64,000 bases of DNA, taken from the NCBI RefSeq assembly GCF_004118675.1, contig NZ_SDHZ01000002.1, positions 1,302,001 through 1,366,000 of the forward strand, written 5' to 3'. The DNA is from Filimonas effusa (GTDB taxonomy: Bacteria; Bacteroidota; Bacteroidia; Chitinophagales; Chitinophagaceae). The notes under the pieces were generated by a model that saw only the letters and a list, made by a program, of their open reading frames with translations, searched no databases and was not told the origin of the DNA. The translations under genes were made by a program, and so were the position numbers. Of the stretch, positions 1 to 8,231 are shown piece by piece (the first letter of the stretch is position 1; each line of letters begins with the position of its first letter).

Positions 1-993
1 ATTACACCATGGAATGCGAGCAACAGTTTTATTTGCGGCAAGCTGAGCACGGCTATTGCGGCGGGCTGCACAGCAGTGATAAAACCGAGCGAGATGAGTG
101 CCTTACAAACGCAGGTGATCATGGAGTGTTTGCATGAGGCAGGGTTGCCTGCAGGGGTATTCAACATTGTGAATGGCACCGGATCGGTAGTGGGAGCGGC
201 CATAACGCAGCATCCTGATATCGCCAAGATATCCTTTACCGGTTCTACAGCAGTTGGCAAGAGCATAGCACGTGGAGCGGCCGAGACCATGAAACGCGTG
301 ACGCTAGAGCTTGGGGGTAAATCGCCTAATATTATCCTGGATGATGCAGACCTGGAAAGCGCTATTCCAAAGATTATTGCTGCCGCCTTTATGAACAGCG
401 GGCAGGCTTGTATAGCAGGCACAAGATTGTTAGTTCCTGAAAGCAAACAAGACGAAATAAAAGAACTTATAAAGCAAGCTGTAGCACAGGTAGCTGTTGG
501 CAACCCAGGAGAGGAAGGTACTGCTATAGGCCCCATGGTTAGTATAAAGCAATACGAGCGGGTACAGCATTATATTCAGCTGGGATTAACAGAAGGCGCC
601 GAGTTAGTTACAGGAGGTACCGGTCATCCAGAGGGACTTGAAGCGGGGAACTTTGTAAAGCCGACCGTTTTTGCCAATGTAAATAATAATATGCGTATTG
701 CGAGAGAAGAGATCTTCGGGCCGGTTCTATCCATCATTTCTTATGATACAGAAGAAGAAGCTATCAATATCGCAAATGACACCGATTATGGTTTGCAGGC
801 GTATATCAATACAACCGATGTGCAACGCGGGCGCCGGGTAGCGAATCGTATCAATGCCGGCAGGGTTTTAATCAACGAACTGAAACATGACCCTATGGCT
901 CCTTTTGGCGGATTCAAGCAATCGGGAATAGGCCGGGAATTTGGGGTGTACGGGCTGGAATCGTACCTGGAGCCGAAGGCAGTTATTGAATAA
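1..993 (+). CDS. Aldehyde dehydrogenase family protein, 5' end outside window
   Basis: The reading frame is open from base 1, so the N-terminus lies upstream; a GTG at 76 is internal. The visible 330 residues cover the second half of the NAD(P)+-dependent aldehyde dehydrogenase fold. Seen: the WNASNSF and AVIKPSE cofactor-binding stretches, FTGSTAVGK, the ELGGKSPNII segment with the general-base Glu, GQACIAG with the catalytic Cys, EEIFGPVL, and the C-terminal PFGGFKQSGIGRE motif. The family oxidises aldehydes to acids in the cytoplasm. The substrate cannot be told from sequence. An AraC regulator follows on the same strand after 58 bases and may control it. Family call is secure; substrate unknown. 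Confidence 0.93.
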   Translation: MTPWNASNSFICGKLSTAIAAGCTAVIKPSEMSALQTQVIMECLHEAGLPAGVFNIVNGTGSVVGAAITQHPDIAKISFTGSTAVGKSIARGAAETMKRVTLELGGKSPNIILDDADLESAIPKIIAAAFMNSGQACIAGTRLLVPESKQDEIKELIKQAVAQVAVGNPGEEGTAIGPMVSIKQYERVQHYIQLGLTEGAELVTGGTGHPEGLEAGNFVKPTVFANVNNNMRIAREEIFGPVLSIISYDTEEEAINIANDTDYGLQAYINTTDVQRGRRVANRINAGRVLINELKHDPMAPFGGFKQSGIGREFGVYGLESYLEPKAVIE

Positions 994-1027
994 TAAGTCC
1001 GGCGCTTAAAGTAGCTGCAGGTATTAG

Positions 1028-1035
1028 TACATTTG
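1028..1035 (+). promoter_or_regulatory. Possible minus-7 box (TACATTTG) of the araC-type gene
   Basis: TACATTTG matches the Bacteroidota minus-7 consensus TAnnTTTG and lies 16 nt upstream of the ATG at 1052. No clear TTTG is seen at minus 33, so this is a partial match. Confidence 0.35.
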
Positions 1036-1051
1036 AAACAGCAATAGTTAT

Positions 1052-1852
1052 ATGAGCATAGAGACCACCAGACTTCCCATCCGTTTCTCCTGTTATTTTA
1101 CGAGGAGCAGGTCCGGGGAGCAGTTTGTTCCTGAACATACAATCGGATATGTAGTGTCGGGGAAACTGGAAGTAAATGACGGAACAGAAGCTGTTTCCTT
1201 TCGGGAAGGGGACTTGTATTTCTGCCGCAGGAACCGGCTGGGGAAGTACACGAAACATCCCGGAGAAAGCGGAGAATTCCGGTCTATCTCTATTTTCTTT
1301 GAGCAGGGCACCCTGCGTAATTTCAGCATGAACTATGGTTATACGTCAGGAGGCATGACCGCGGGAAAATCGTTTCAACATTTACCTGCGCCTTCGGTAT
1401 TAAGTCATTATATGGAATCGCTTAAGGTTTATGAATCGCTGCTAAAAGAGCAGGGGAAGGGAGAATTGCTGCTGGTAAAGCAACATGAAGCGTTGTTGCT
1501 ATTGTTGCAATTAAAGCCGGAAGTGAAAGATATTCTCTTTGACTTTTCGGTACCGGGCAAGATAGACCTCGAAGCTTTTATGGTGCGCAACTATCATTTC
1601 AATGTAGATCTGAAGCGGTTCGCCTATCTTACAGGAAGGAGCCTGTCGACCTTTAAGCGTGATTTTGAGAAGGTATTTCATCTTACGCCCAGCCGCTGGC
1701 TATTACAGCGGAGATTACAGGAAGCGCACTATCTTATAAAAGAGCAGAAGAAAGCTGCATCGGATATTTATCTTGACCTGGGATTTGAAGACCTTTCGCA
1801 CTTTTCGTATGCCTTTAAGAAGCAGTATGGTATTGCGCCTTCCTTTGTTTAA
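1052..1852 (+). CDS. AraC family transcriptional regulator
   Basis: 266 residues. The N-terminal half is a cupin-like sensing domain (about residues 10-100, with EGDLYFCRRN). The C-terminal ~100 residues form the double helix-turn-helix of AraC/XylS activators: LKRFAYLTGRSLSTFKRDF is the first HTH and LGFEDLSHFSYAFKKQYG is the conserved second HTH. It probably binds DNA as an effector-responsive activator. It lies 58 bases after the aldehyde dehydrogenase gene on the same strand, which suggests local control; this is inference. The ligand is unknown. A direct repeat of GACCGGCGTTA (1869-1879 and 1897-1907) follows the gene, before the convergent MgtC-like gene. Confidence 0.9.
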   Translation: MSIETTRLPIRFSCYFTRSRSGEQFVPEHTIGYVVSGKLEVNDGTEAVSFREGDLYFCRRNRLGKYTKHPGESGEFRSISIFFEQGTLRNFSMNYGYTSGGMTAGKSFQHLPAPSVLSHYMESLKVYESLLKEQGKGELLLVKQHEALLLLLQLKPEVKDILFDFSVPGKIDLEAFMVRNYHFNVDLKRFAYLTGRSLSTFKRDFEKVFHLTPSRWLLQRRLQEAHYLIKEQKKAASDIYLDLGFEDLSHFSYAFKKQYGIAPSFV

Positions 1853-1912
1853 CTACAGCTTTTTCTGCGACCGGCGTTACCAGGACATTGCCAAGTGACC
1901 GGCGTTAATCAA

Positions 1913-2545
1913 TTACTGTTCAAAGCGTGCTACCCTGGGATCATTCATTAGCGTAGTGGCCAATTTCCGGTGTTTTTTTTCGTGTCCCTGTACTTCCCAT
2001 ACCAACAAAAGCTTCTCTGAAGTTTTCAGCTGTTTGAGCAATTTAAATTTCATTTGACCGGAGCTGATCAACTGTTCAAAATAATCGAGGGCGTCGGGAG
2101 CATAGTTGCATTCAAGCGAATAGACTCTTACCTGGTTGAGTTTATCGATCACATTCTCCCAGGAATGAAGAATCGCCAGCACTGCCAGGATAAGAAGGCT
2201 GGCACCTGCTGCCGCCATATAATAACCACCACCAATACCCATACCTACTGCCGCAACAGACCATATTGTTGCGGCGGTAGTAATACCCTGCACTTTATTA
2301 TTATTTTCTTTAAAAATAACGCCAGCGCCCAGGAAGCCGATACCTGTTACAATATTGGCAGCAATTCTATCGGGGTTATTTCCCCCTCCAATCAATAAAG
2401 ACATTATAGTAAAGAAACATGATCCCATAGAGATCATTATCATTGTTCTAAATCCTGCGGATTTACTGCGATATTCTCTTTCCGCTCCTACAATTCCACC
2501 CCACAGGGCTGCCAGGAGGAGTCGTAATGCTATTTCGTAGTCCAT
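1913..2545 (-). CDS. MgtC/SapB family membrane protein
   Basis: 210 residues. The N-terminal ~130 residues are hydrophobic, with four to five membrane segments and the MgtC signatures LWGGIVGAEREY near residue 15, AANIVTGIGFLGAGVIF near 65-80, and GITTAATIWSVAAVGMGIG near 88-107. The C-terminal ~75 residues form a soluble domain. MgtC-family proteins sit in the inner membrane and are tied to growth at low magnesium and to intracellular survival in other bacteria; the role here is unknown. It follows the LytTR regulator by 65 bases on the same strand. A promoter-like box (TATATTTA) inside a repeat element ends 3 nt before the ATG, so it may be transcribed on its own. Confidence 0.88.
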   Translation of the reverse strand: MDYEIALRLLLAALWGGIVGAEREYRSKSAGFRTMIMISMGSCFFTIMSLLIGGGNNPDRIAANIVTGIGFLGAGVIFKENNNKVQGITTAATIWSVAAVGMGIGGGYYMAAAGASLLILAVLAILHSWENVIDKLNQVRVYSLECNYAPDALDYFEQLISSGQMKFKLLKQLKTSEKLLLVWEVQGHEKKHRKLATTLMNDPRVARFEQ

Positions 2546-2576
2546 AAATAAATATAGGGAATAGATGGCAGATGCA
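2546..2576 (-). repeat. Short heptamer repeat plus promoter-like box at the MgtC start
   Basis: Read on the minus strand this holds CATCTGCCATCTATTCCC, then TATATTTA, then three bases and the ATG. The element at 12697-12744, before the sensor kinase start, has the same order: CCATCTATTCCCC, TATCTTTA, four bases, ATG. TATATTTA resembles the minus-7 box TAnnTTTG with a final A. Confidence 0.55.
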
Positions 2577-2610
2577 TTTTATGAGTTGTTGATGACCGGA
2601 AGCGGCTTTG

Positions 2611-3420
2611 TCAGGTATCGAGCCATTGTTTAAAGTCTTCGGCTCTTTCTTCACTTACTACGATTTCAACATTTTCCGGCGGCGGCGGGGAAAGCACCAC
2701 TTTTACGCGGTTACGGGGAAGTTTATGCATTTCCTTTATAGCTTTCACCTGGATGATAAATTTCCTGTTGATGCGAAAGAACAATTCCGGATTGAGCTGG
2801 GGCTCAAGACTCGCGATCGTTTCTTCAATGATATAATGCTGCTGATCTTTTGTGATCATGAAGAGGTATTTATCGGACGCCATGAAATACGCTACTTCTT
2901 CCAGTGCTATTGTTTTGATGATGCGGCCAATTTTTACGAGGAACCGGTTCCGAAGACGGATAGCAGGTGTGCCAGAGAAGGGTGCAGGGGATGTTAGAGC
3001 AGCCTGTTCAGCAGGCGATGCGTCTGGATGGCGGGACGACTGGACTGTATCCGTTGCCGTTGCGGACCGGCGGAGCATTTCCAGTTTATTGAGGGCTCCT
3101 CTTATATCAGCCTCATTAAAGGGTTTCAGCAGGTAGTCGATGCCCTGGTGTTTGAAGGCTTTAAGCGTATATTGATCGTAGGCTGTGGTAAAAATGACGG
3201 GGCATTCTATGGTGACGAGCTGAAAGATGCGGAAACTTTCGCCGTCGCCAAGGTGAATATCCATGAAAATGAGATCCGGGGTATTATTTGTAAGCCACGC
3301 GGCGGCGGCCTCTACTGTGCCAAGAATTGCGGCAACCTGAACTGCAGGATTAATACGCAGTAATGCATTTTGTAGCGTTACCGCCGCCAGGTCTTCATCC
3401 TCAACAATTAATACTTTCAT
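2611..3420 (-). CDS. LytTR family DNA-binding response regulator
   Basis: 269 residues. The receiver domain occupies residues 1-120: acidic pocket EDED (7-10), phosphoacceptor Asp54 in LIFMDIHLGDG, TTAYD, and the conserved Lys in LLKPF. A Pro/Ser/Ala-rich linker (about 125-155) leads to a LytTR DNA-binding domain (about 160-265). Phosphorylation is expected to drive binding to direct repeats upstream of target genes. The likely kinase is the LytS-type protein encoded at 12696-10981, on the far side of the metalloprotease/SusC/SusD genes. A hairpin at 3493-3518 separates it from SusD, so it probably has its own promoter. Family certain; partner inferred. Confidence 0.93.
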   Translation of the reverse strand: MKVLIVEDEDLAAVTLQNALLRINPAVQVAAILGTVEAAAAWLTNNTPDLIFMDIHLGDGESFRIFQLVTIECPVIFTTAYDQYTLKAFKHQGIDYLLKPFNEADIRGALNKLEMLRRSATATDTVQSSRHPDASPAEQAALTSPAPFSGTPAIRLRNRFLVKIGRIIKTIALEEVAYFMASDKYLFMITKDQQHYIIEETIASLEPQLNPELFFRINRKFIIQVKAIKEMHKLPRNRVKVVLSPPPPENVEIVVSEERAEDFKQWLDT

Positions 3421-3492
3421 TTTATCTCTGCTTGAGGCTAAAAGTAAAAAAAGAATATCAATTGGATGGGAAATGTGATTGGGGAAGAAGAA

Positions 3493-3518
3493 AGGCTGTA
3501 CCTGTACCGGTACAGCCT
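3493..3518 (-). terminator. Predicted intrinsic terminator after the SusD gene
   Basis: A perfect 10-bp stem (AGGCTGTACC / GGTACAGCCT) with a 6-nt loop lies 37 bases beyond the SusD stop. On the minus strand it is followed by a pyrimidine run, TTTCTTCTTCC. It would end the SusC/SusD transcript before the response regulator. Confidence 0.6.
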
Positions 3519-3554
3519 TAAGAGCAACTGGGCGTATCTGCTCTTTTTATAAAA

Positions 3555-4871
3555 TCATTGCAGGTTTGGATTGCTTGCCAGCGCATCTTTAGGGAAACGC
3601 AAGGTATACCTGGGGTCATTCTGTTTAAGCGTGAACTCTTCTCCGCCGGTGAAATGCGTTATTCCGGGCTGGCCATAACGGCGGAGATCGTACCAGCGGT
3701 GACCTTCAAGGGCCAGCTCTCTTTCTCTTTCGTTGAGGATCTCCTGCGCCAGCGCTTCATTGCCAAGAGTGCTGATGCGGGTAGCTTCTGTTTGATAGTA
3801 AGCAGGCTTCAGGCGTTTTGCTTTCAATGCCAGCAAGCTTTGCAGCGCCAGGGCTTTATTGTTTGCGTGGAGTGCAGCTTCGGCGCGGATGAGGTAAAGT
3901 TCTCCATTACGGAAAGTTATCTTCAGAGCGTTGTCGCCACCTTTCAGAGAAGCATAATCACCGCCGGACCTACTGAAATACAGCGGAAAGCGGAGGTCGT
4001 TTGTACGGTCATAGATCCCCAGCAGATGATCGGAGATCAGTGCTACTCCACGCAAGTTGAAGGCTTTTTCCAAAGACATGATATTCTCTACTGACTGATA
4101 GTGGCTGGGCAACCTGGAAGAAGCGTTAAGATCTTCGAGTTTATCGTTCAGCGTCAACGCCTGTTCAGTTGCCTGCAGCGCCTGTTCCCATTCGCCTCTG
4201 AATTCACGTACCCTCGCCAATAGCGCCCATGCGGCGCGTGTGGTAAAGCGATAGTTTTTACCTGTCTCGAAAGTTGCCACATTCAGCAGTTTCTGACCGT
4301 CTGCAATATCGGAGAGAATTTGCGTGTACACCTCTTCAACTGTTGAAGGAGCGTAGTTTTGCTCCAGGTCTATTTTCAGAGACATGGGGATACCTCTGTC
4401 TGAAGCTGCTGTGGCTTTATTGTATGGCTTGGCATAGAGGTTCAACAGTTCAAAATGACAATAGGCGCGTAATAAAAATGCCTCACCTTTGATCTGATCT
4501 GTTTCTGTGGTTTTACCGGCTTCGTTTTCTATTTCGGCAATTACATGGTTGGCATTAAAGATAACCGTATAGAACTGGACATACTGAAACTGGAAAGTTG
4601 CCGCATCGGGCGTTGCATCGTTCCAGGTGTAAATGCCTTTAGCGCTGGGATAGTCGGTAGCCCACTCATCGAGGACCGTTTCATCGGTACGTAAAGCCAG
4701 GAGAGACTTATGTTCGGGGAAGTGACCATAAGCGGAGGTTAACAGTCCCCTGAAATCTTCTGCAGTTTTCGGGATAACACGTCCAACCGGTTCTATATCC
4801 AGGTATTTTTTGCAGCTGCTTGCGGTAATAATAAGCAGGAGCGCTGTTGTAAGTTTTATGATTCTGTTCAT
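3555..4871 (-). CDS. SusD/RagB family nutrient-binding outer-membrane lipoprotein
   Basis: 438 residues. Lipoprotein signal MNRIIKLTTALLLIITASSC with lipobox Cys20, followed by the KKYLDIEPVGRVIPKT start typical of SusD mature proteins. TPR-like helices include GEAFLLRAYCHFELLNLYA near residues 130-148, and the C-terminal SusD segment ERERELALEGHRWYDLRRYG is clear. SusD proteins form the surface lid over a SusC channel and help bind the substrate. It starts 10 bases after SusC, so the two are co-transcribed. It is shorter than many SusD proteins (500-600 residues). The adjacent metalloprotease suggests peptide rather than glycan ligands; this is inference. Confidence 0.95.
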   Translation of the reverse strand: MNRIIKLTTALLLIITASSCKKYLDIEPVGRVIPKTAEDFRGLLTSAYGHFPEHKSLLALRTDETVLDEWATDYPSAKGIYTWNDATPDAATFQFQYVQFYTVIFNANHVIAEIENEAGKTTETDQIKGEAFLLRAYCHFELLNLYAKPYNKATAASDRGIPMSLKIDLEQNYAPSTVEEVYTQILSDIADGQKLLNVATFETGKNYRFTTRAAWALLARVREFRGEWEQALQATEQALTLNDKLEDLNASSRLPSHYQSVENIMSLEKAFNLRGVALISDHLLGIYDRTNDLRFPLYFSRSGGDYASLKGGDNALKITFRNGELYLIRAEAALHANNKALALQSLLALKAKRLKPAYYQTEATRISTLGNEALAQEILNERERELALEGHRWYDLRRYGQPGITHFTGGEEFTLKQNDPRYTLRFPKDALASNPNLQ

Positions 4872-4881
4872 TGTGTTCTAG

Positions 4882-7800
4882 TTAAAAGGTGGCATTTAAA
4901 CCGAAAGAGATACTTCTTGTAACGGGCTGTGCATAGATGTCGCCATAAGTTTCGGGATCGAAGTATCCATCGTAATTGGTGCCGAATACAAAAGGATTCC
5001 TGCTTTCAACAGTAAGTTTAATGTTACCGGCTTTTACTTTGCGTGCAACGGAAGCGGGGAGATTATACCCGAGCCTGATGCTGTTGATACGTACGTAGCT
5101 GATCTTTTTCGCAAAGATGTCGAGCATCCTGTAGCTGTTGATAGGATCCTGGCTGTTCATCCAGGTATAGGCCATCCATCTTTCACCATTGTAGCTTTCT
5201 TTACCAAATGCAGGAGGCAGACTGCTGACAGACCTTGCATAGTTCTGACCGCGATCAACGGCAGCAGGATTATAGGAAGGCGCAGCCAGTTTCCATTGAT
5301 CCAGTTTAAAGAGTGCGGAGATGGCAAGATCGAAACCACCCAAGCGGAAACGGTTGATCAAACCACCGGTAAATTTAGGATCCATGTCGCCGGCATAAGA
5401 GAACAGACTCTGGAACCCTGCGCGGTCGAGACGTGTATCCAGTAATTCTCCGGGGAAGATATCGGCATAAGGATCGTAGAGCTGATAGAAATCTTCGAGG
5501 CTGGTAACCCTGCCATTCTGAAGAAACTGAGGAATTCCGTTGGCATCGAGTCCTGCTGTTTTCAGCACAAACAATGCATTAATGGGATAACCTTCTTTTG
5601 AGGGCATAAAGTCGCTGGGCGCTGCTTTTTGCCTGATCATCCTGCTTTTATTGCGGGCGATGTTAAAGTCGGTTGACCATTGAAAGTTTTTGGTAACGAT
5701 ATTGTGTGTGGAGATACTCAGCTCAATGCCCTTGTTATTAATTCTTGCGAAGTTGGATTTGGTATTATTAAAACCATTTTCCAGCTGGAGCATTTCGGTA
5801 CCAATTAAGTCCTTGCCATTCCTGTTATAATAGTCGGCAATTACCTGGATCCTGTTATTGAACAAGCCGAGGTCGAAGCCGACGTTAACCGTTGCTGTTT
5901 TTTCCCAGCGCAGTTTGTTATTGGGCGGGGTTGTAACGTTCACGCCGGTTTCGTTATTCCCGGGTAATACGTTAATCGGCTCATAAGAACCAACGATAAA
6001 GGGTGATGTATATTTATCGATATTACCCTGAAGACCGTAAGAGGCGCGGATGCGCAGGTTAGAGATTGCAGATGCCGATCTCAGGAAATCTTCTTCCCTG
6101 ACGTTCCAGGCGCCAGAGATAGAGTAGATGGGCAGGTACTTATACTTAGGATCTACACCAAACAGATCGGAGCCATCGTAACGGATGCTACCGTAGGCGG
6201 TATATTTACGATCGTAGGTATATGATACCGTTGCATAGGCTGATGCGAAGGCATTTTCTGCAAATGTCTTCTGGTAAGGGCGAAAGCTTGAATAGGAGGC
6301 AAAATCACTGTTCGGGAAAACGATGGTTTGGTTGGTGAGGGTTTTCTCATTGTAACCAAAGCCTTTGGTTTGAAGGTCGGTATTCTTGTTCCTTCTCAAT
6401 TCAGAGCCTACCATTACATCGATCTCATGTTTCTGGTTGATCACCTTATTGAACTCGAGCACATTTTTCCAGTTATACTGGAAGAAAGATGTGTTCTGAT
6501 TCTGGATGGTGCCGCCTGCAGGCAGGAAATATTCATATTGCCTTGTAGCGGAATTATAATACCTGGTAGATTCTTTCAGTTTACGCAGGAAGTAAGAGTT
6601 TGTACCTGCGAATTTTTCTGCGCTTATTTCTTCGAACTGGAGGCCTAATTCGGAGCGTAGTTTAAGGCCGGGAAGGATTTTGTAATTAACGTTAAACAAT
6701 CCTTTCAGGCTACCATTGCTGAGTTTATATTTTGTATTGTCACGCTCTTCCGTAATATTGAATGGGATGTATACGTCGCCTGTAAGGTTACCTGTACCCT
6801 GAATATCCTGATCATAAATGTAGTTACCGTTGGCATCCTTAACGGACAGGTAGGGGTTTACATTCCGGGAATAACGGGAAGGACTAGTAAATGCGTCGAC
6901 CTCGGTGAGATAACTTTTACGATCGGATTTAGAGGCGAATAATGCTGCGCCGAAGCTCAGTTTGGAAGATATATTCACATCGGTTTTTAGGGTGATATTA
7001 TACCTTTTTAGTCCTGTTCCTATCGTAGTACCTCTTTCGTCATAATAACCTGCGGAGAAATAATAGTTCGCCTGATCGTTGCCACCGGAGAGGTTAAGAC
7101 CATATTGCTGGTTGGCAGGTGTTTGATAGATCTCTTTTCCCCAATCGGTATTGGTTAATTTAAGTGCATTGATCGCCTGTTGGGTGGCGCTGCTTAAACC
7201 CGCAAAGCCATTGGTTCTGAAGGTACCCAGTTCTCCTGCATTGTTAAGAATACGCGTAACGGCACCCTGGTTGGGTCTGTAGGTAAGTTCAGGATTTGCA
7301 GCAACGCCCAGTTCAAAATCTACTTTTTCAGCAGCATTCATGAGATTGAGCTTGTTAAAGTTTGGACGTTCGGCAATGAACGTATTGGCACTAAAGCTAA
7401 TGGCTACCGGTCCTTTTTTACCCTTTTTGGTAGTTATTACAATTACACCGTTGGAGGCGCGGGCGCCATAGATAGCTGTTGCTGCAGCGTCTTTAAGAAT
7501 GGTGATATCGGCGATATCGTCGGGGTTGATACCTGCGATGGGCAGGTTGCGCAGCTGGTCGATGTTGTCTTTATCGTAAATGACAGGCATATTGGTTCCT
7601 TCCAACGGGATACCATCGAGGACCCACAGCGGGTCCTGGGCAGTAAGAGAAGCGTTACCACGGATCCTGATCTGAGGAGCGCCGTTGGGGCCACCATTGA
7701 GGGTGGTAACGGATACGCCGGCGATCTGGCCTTCGAGCATCTGGTCTACGCCGGATACGCCTGTTTGCCTGATCTTATCGATTTCGATTTTAGCTGTAGC

Positions 7801-8205
7801 CGTAGTATTCTTACGTTTCGCGATGTTGGTATAACCGTTCACGATGACTTCGGAGAGGTTATTTTTTTCGGAAGCGAGCCTGATAGAGATATTCTTTTTA
7901 TTCAGAATATTTACCAGGATGGTATTGTAACCCATAGAACTCACTTTCAGGTATGCAGTGCCTGCGGGCACTTTCAAGGTAAAGCGGCCGTTGACATCGG
8001 TCACTGCACCTATCACAGCGTTCTGGATGACATCGGGGCCAGCCTGTTCGCCAATAGGGGAGTTGTCGACAAATACGGATGCGCCGGGAACAGGTTTGCC
8101 GTTTTCTTCCGACAGTACCTGACCTGTAACAGTAGTCTGGTCCTGGCCAAAACCTGTAAAGGATGCGGCCAGCAGTAATAAAAACACTAGTAGTCGTCTG
8201 CTCAT
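4882..8205 (-). CDS. SusC/RagA family TonB-linked outer-membrane transporter
   Basis: 1107 residues. Signal peptide (about 1-20), a carboxypeptidase-regulatory-like domain (about 25-110), then the plug with QMLEGQIAGVSV, IRIRGNASL, PLWVLDGIPL and the SusC signature AAATAIYGARASNGVIVITT near residue 250. The rest is a 22-strand type beta-barrel ending in the aromatic SISFGLNATF. It should import substrate captured by its SusD partner using TonB energy. It lacks the STN domain of sigma/FecR-controlled receptors, which fits control by the flanking LytTR system. The regulatory-like domain carries a short insertion around residues 50-62. It follows the metalloprotease by 26 bases. Confidence 0.96.
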   Translation of the reverse strand: MSRRLLVFLLLLAASFTGFGQDQTTVTGQVLSEENGKPVPGASVFVDNSPIGEQAGPDVIQNAVIGAVTDVNGRFTLKVPAGTAYLKVSSMGYNTILVNILNKKNISIRLASEKNNLSEVIVNGYTNIAKRKNTTATAKIEIDKIRQTGVSGVDQMLEGQIAGVSVTTLNGGPNGAPQIRIRGNASLTAQDPLWVLDGIPLEGTNMPVIYDKDNIDQLRNLPIAGINPDDIADITILKDAAATAIYGARASNGVIVITTKKGKKGPVAISFSANTFIAERPNFNKLNLMNAAEKVDFELGVAANPELTYRPNQGAVTRILNNAGELGTFRTNGFAGLSSATQQAINALKLTNTDWGKEIYQTPANQQYGLNLSGGNDQANYYFSAGYYDERGTTIGTGLKRYNITLKTDVNISSKLSFGAALFASKSDRKSYLTEVDAFTSPSRYSRNVNPYLSVKDANGNYIYDQDIQGTGNLTGDVYIPFNITEERDNTKYKLSNGSLKGLFNVNYKILPGLKLRSELGLQFEEISAEKFAGTNSYFLRKLKESTRYYNSATRQYEYFLPAGGTIQNQNTSFFQYNWKNVLEFNKVINQKHEIDVMVGSELRRNKNTDLQTKGFGYNEKTLTNQTIVFPNSDFASYSSFRPYQKTFAENAFASAYATVSYTYDRKYTAYGSIRYDGSDLFGVDPKYKYLPIYSISGAWNVREEDFLRSASAISNLRIRASYGLQGNIDKYTSPFIVGSYEPINVLPGNNETGVNVTTPPNNKLRWEKTATVNVGFDLGLFNNRIQVIADYYNRNGKDLIGTEMLQLENGFNNTKSNFARINNKGIELSISTHNIVTKNFQWSTDFNIARNKSRMIRQKAAPSDFMPSKEGYPINALFVLKTAGLDANGIPQFLQNGRVTSLEDFYQLYDPYADIFPGELLDTRLDRAGFQSLFSYAGDMDPKFTGGLINRFRLGGFDLAISALFKLDQWKLAAPSYNPAAVDRGQNYARSVSSLPPAFGKESYNGERWMAYTWMNSQDPINSYRMLDIFAKKISYVRINSIRLGYNLPASVARKVKAGNIKLTVESRNPFVFGTNYDGYFDPETYGDIYAQPVTRSISFGLNATF

Positions 8206-8231
8206 TTCTGCAAGATTATGATAGTTTAGGT

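Noticed and set aside
1869-1907. Direct repeat GACCGGCGTTA in the gap between convergent genes
   Set aside because: Only two copies, no box or hairpin beside them, and no upstream gene start to control.
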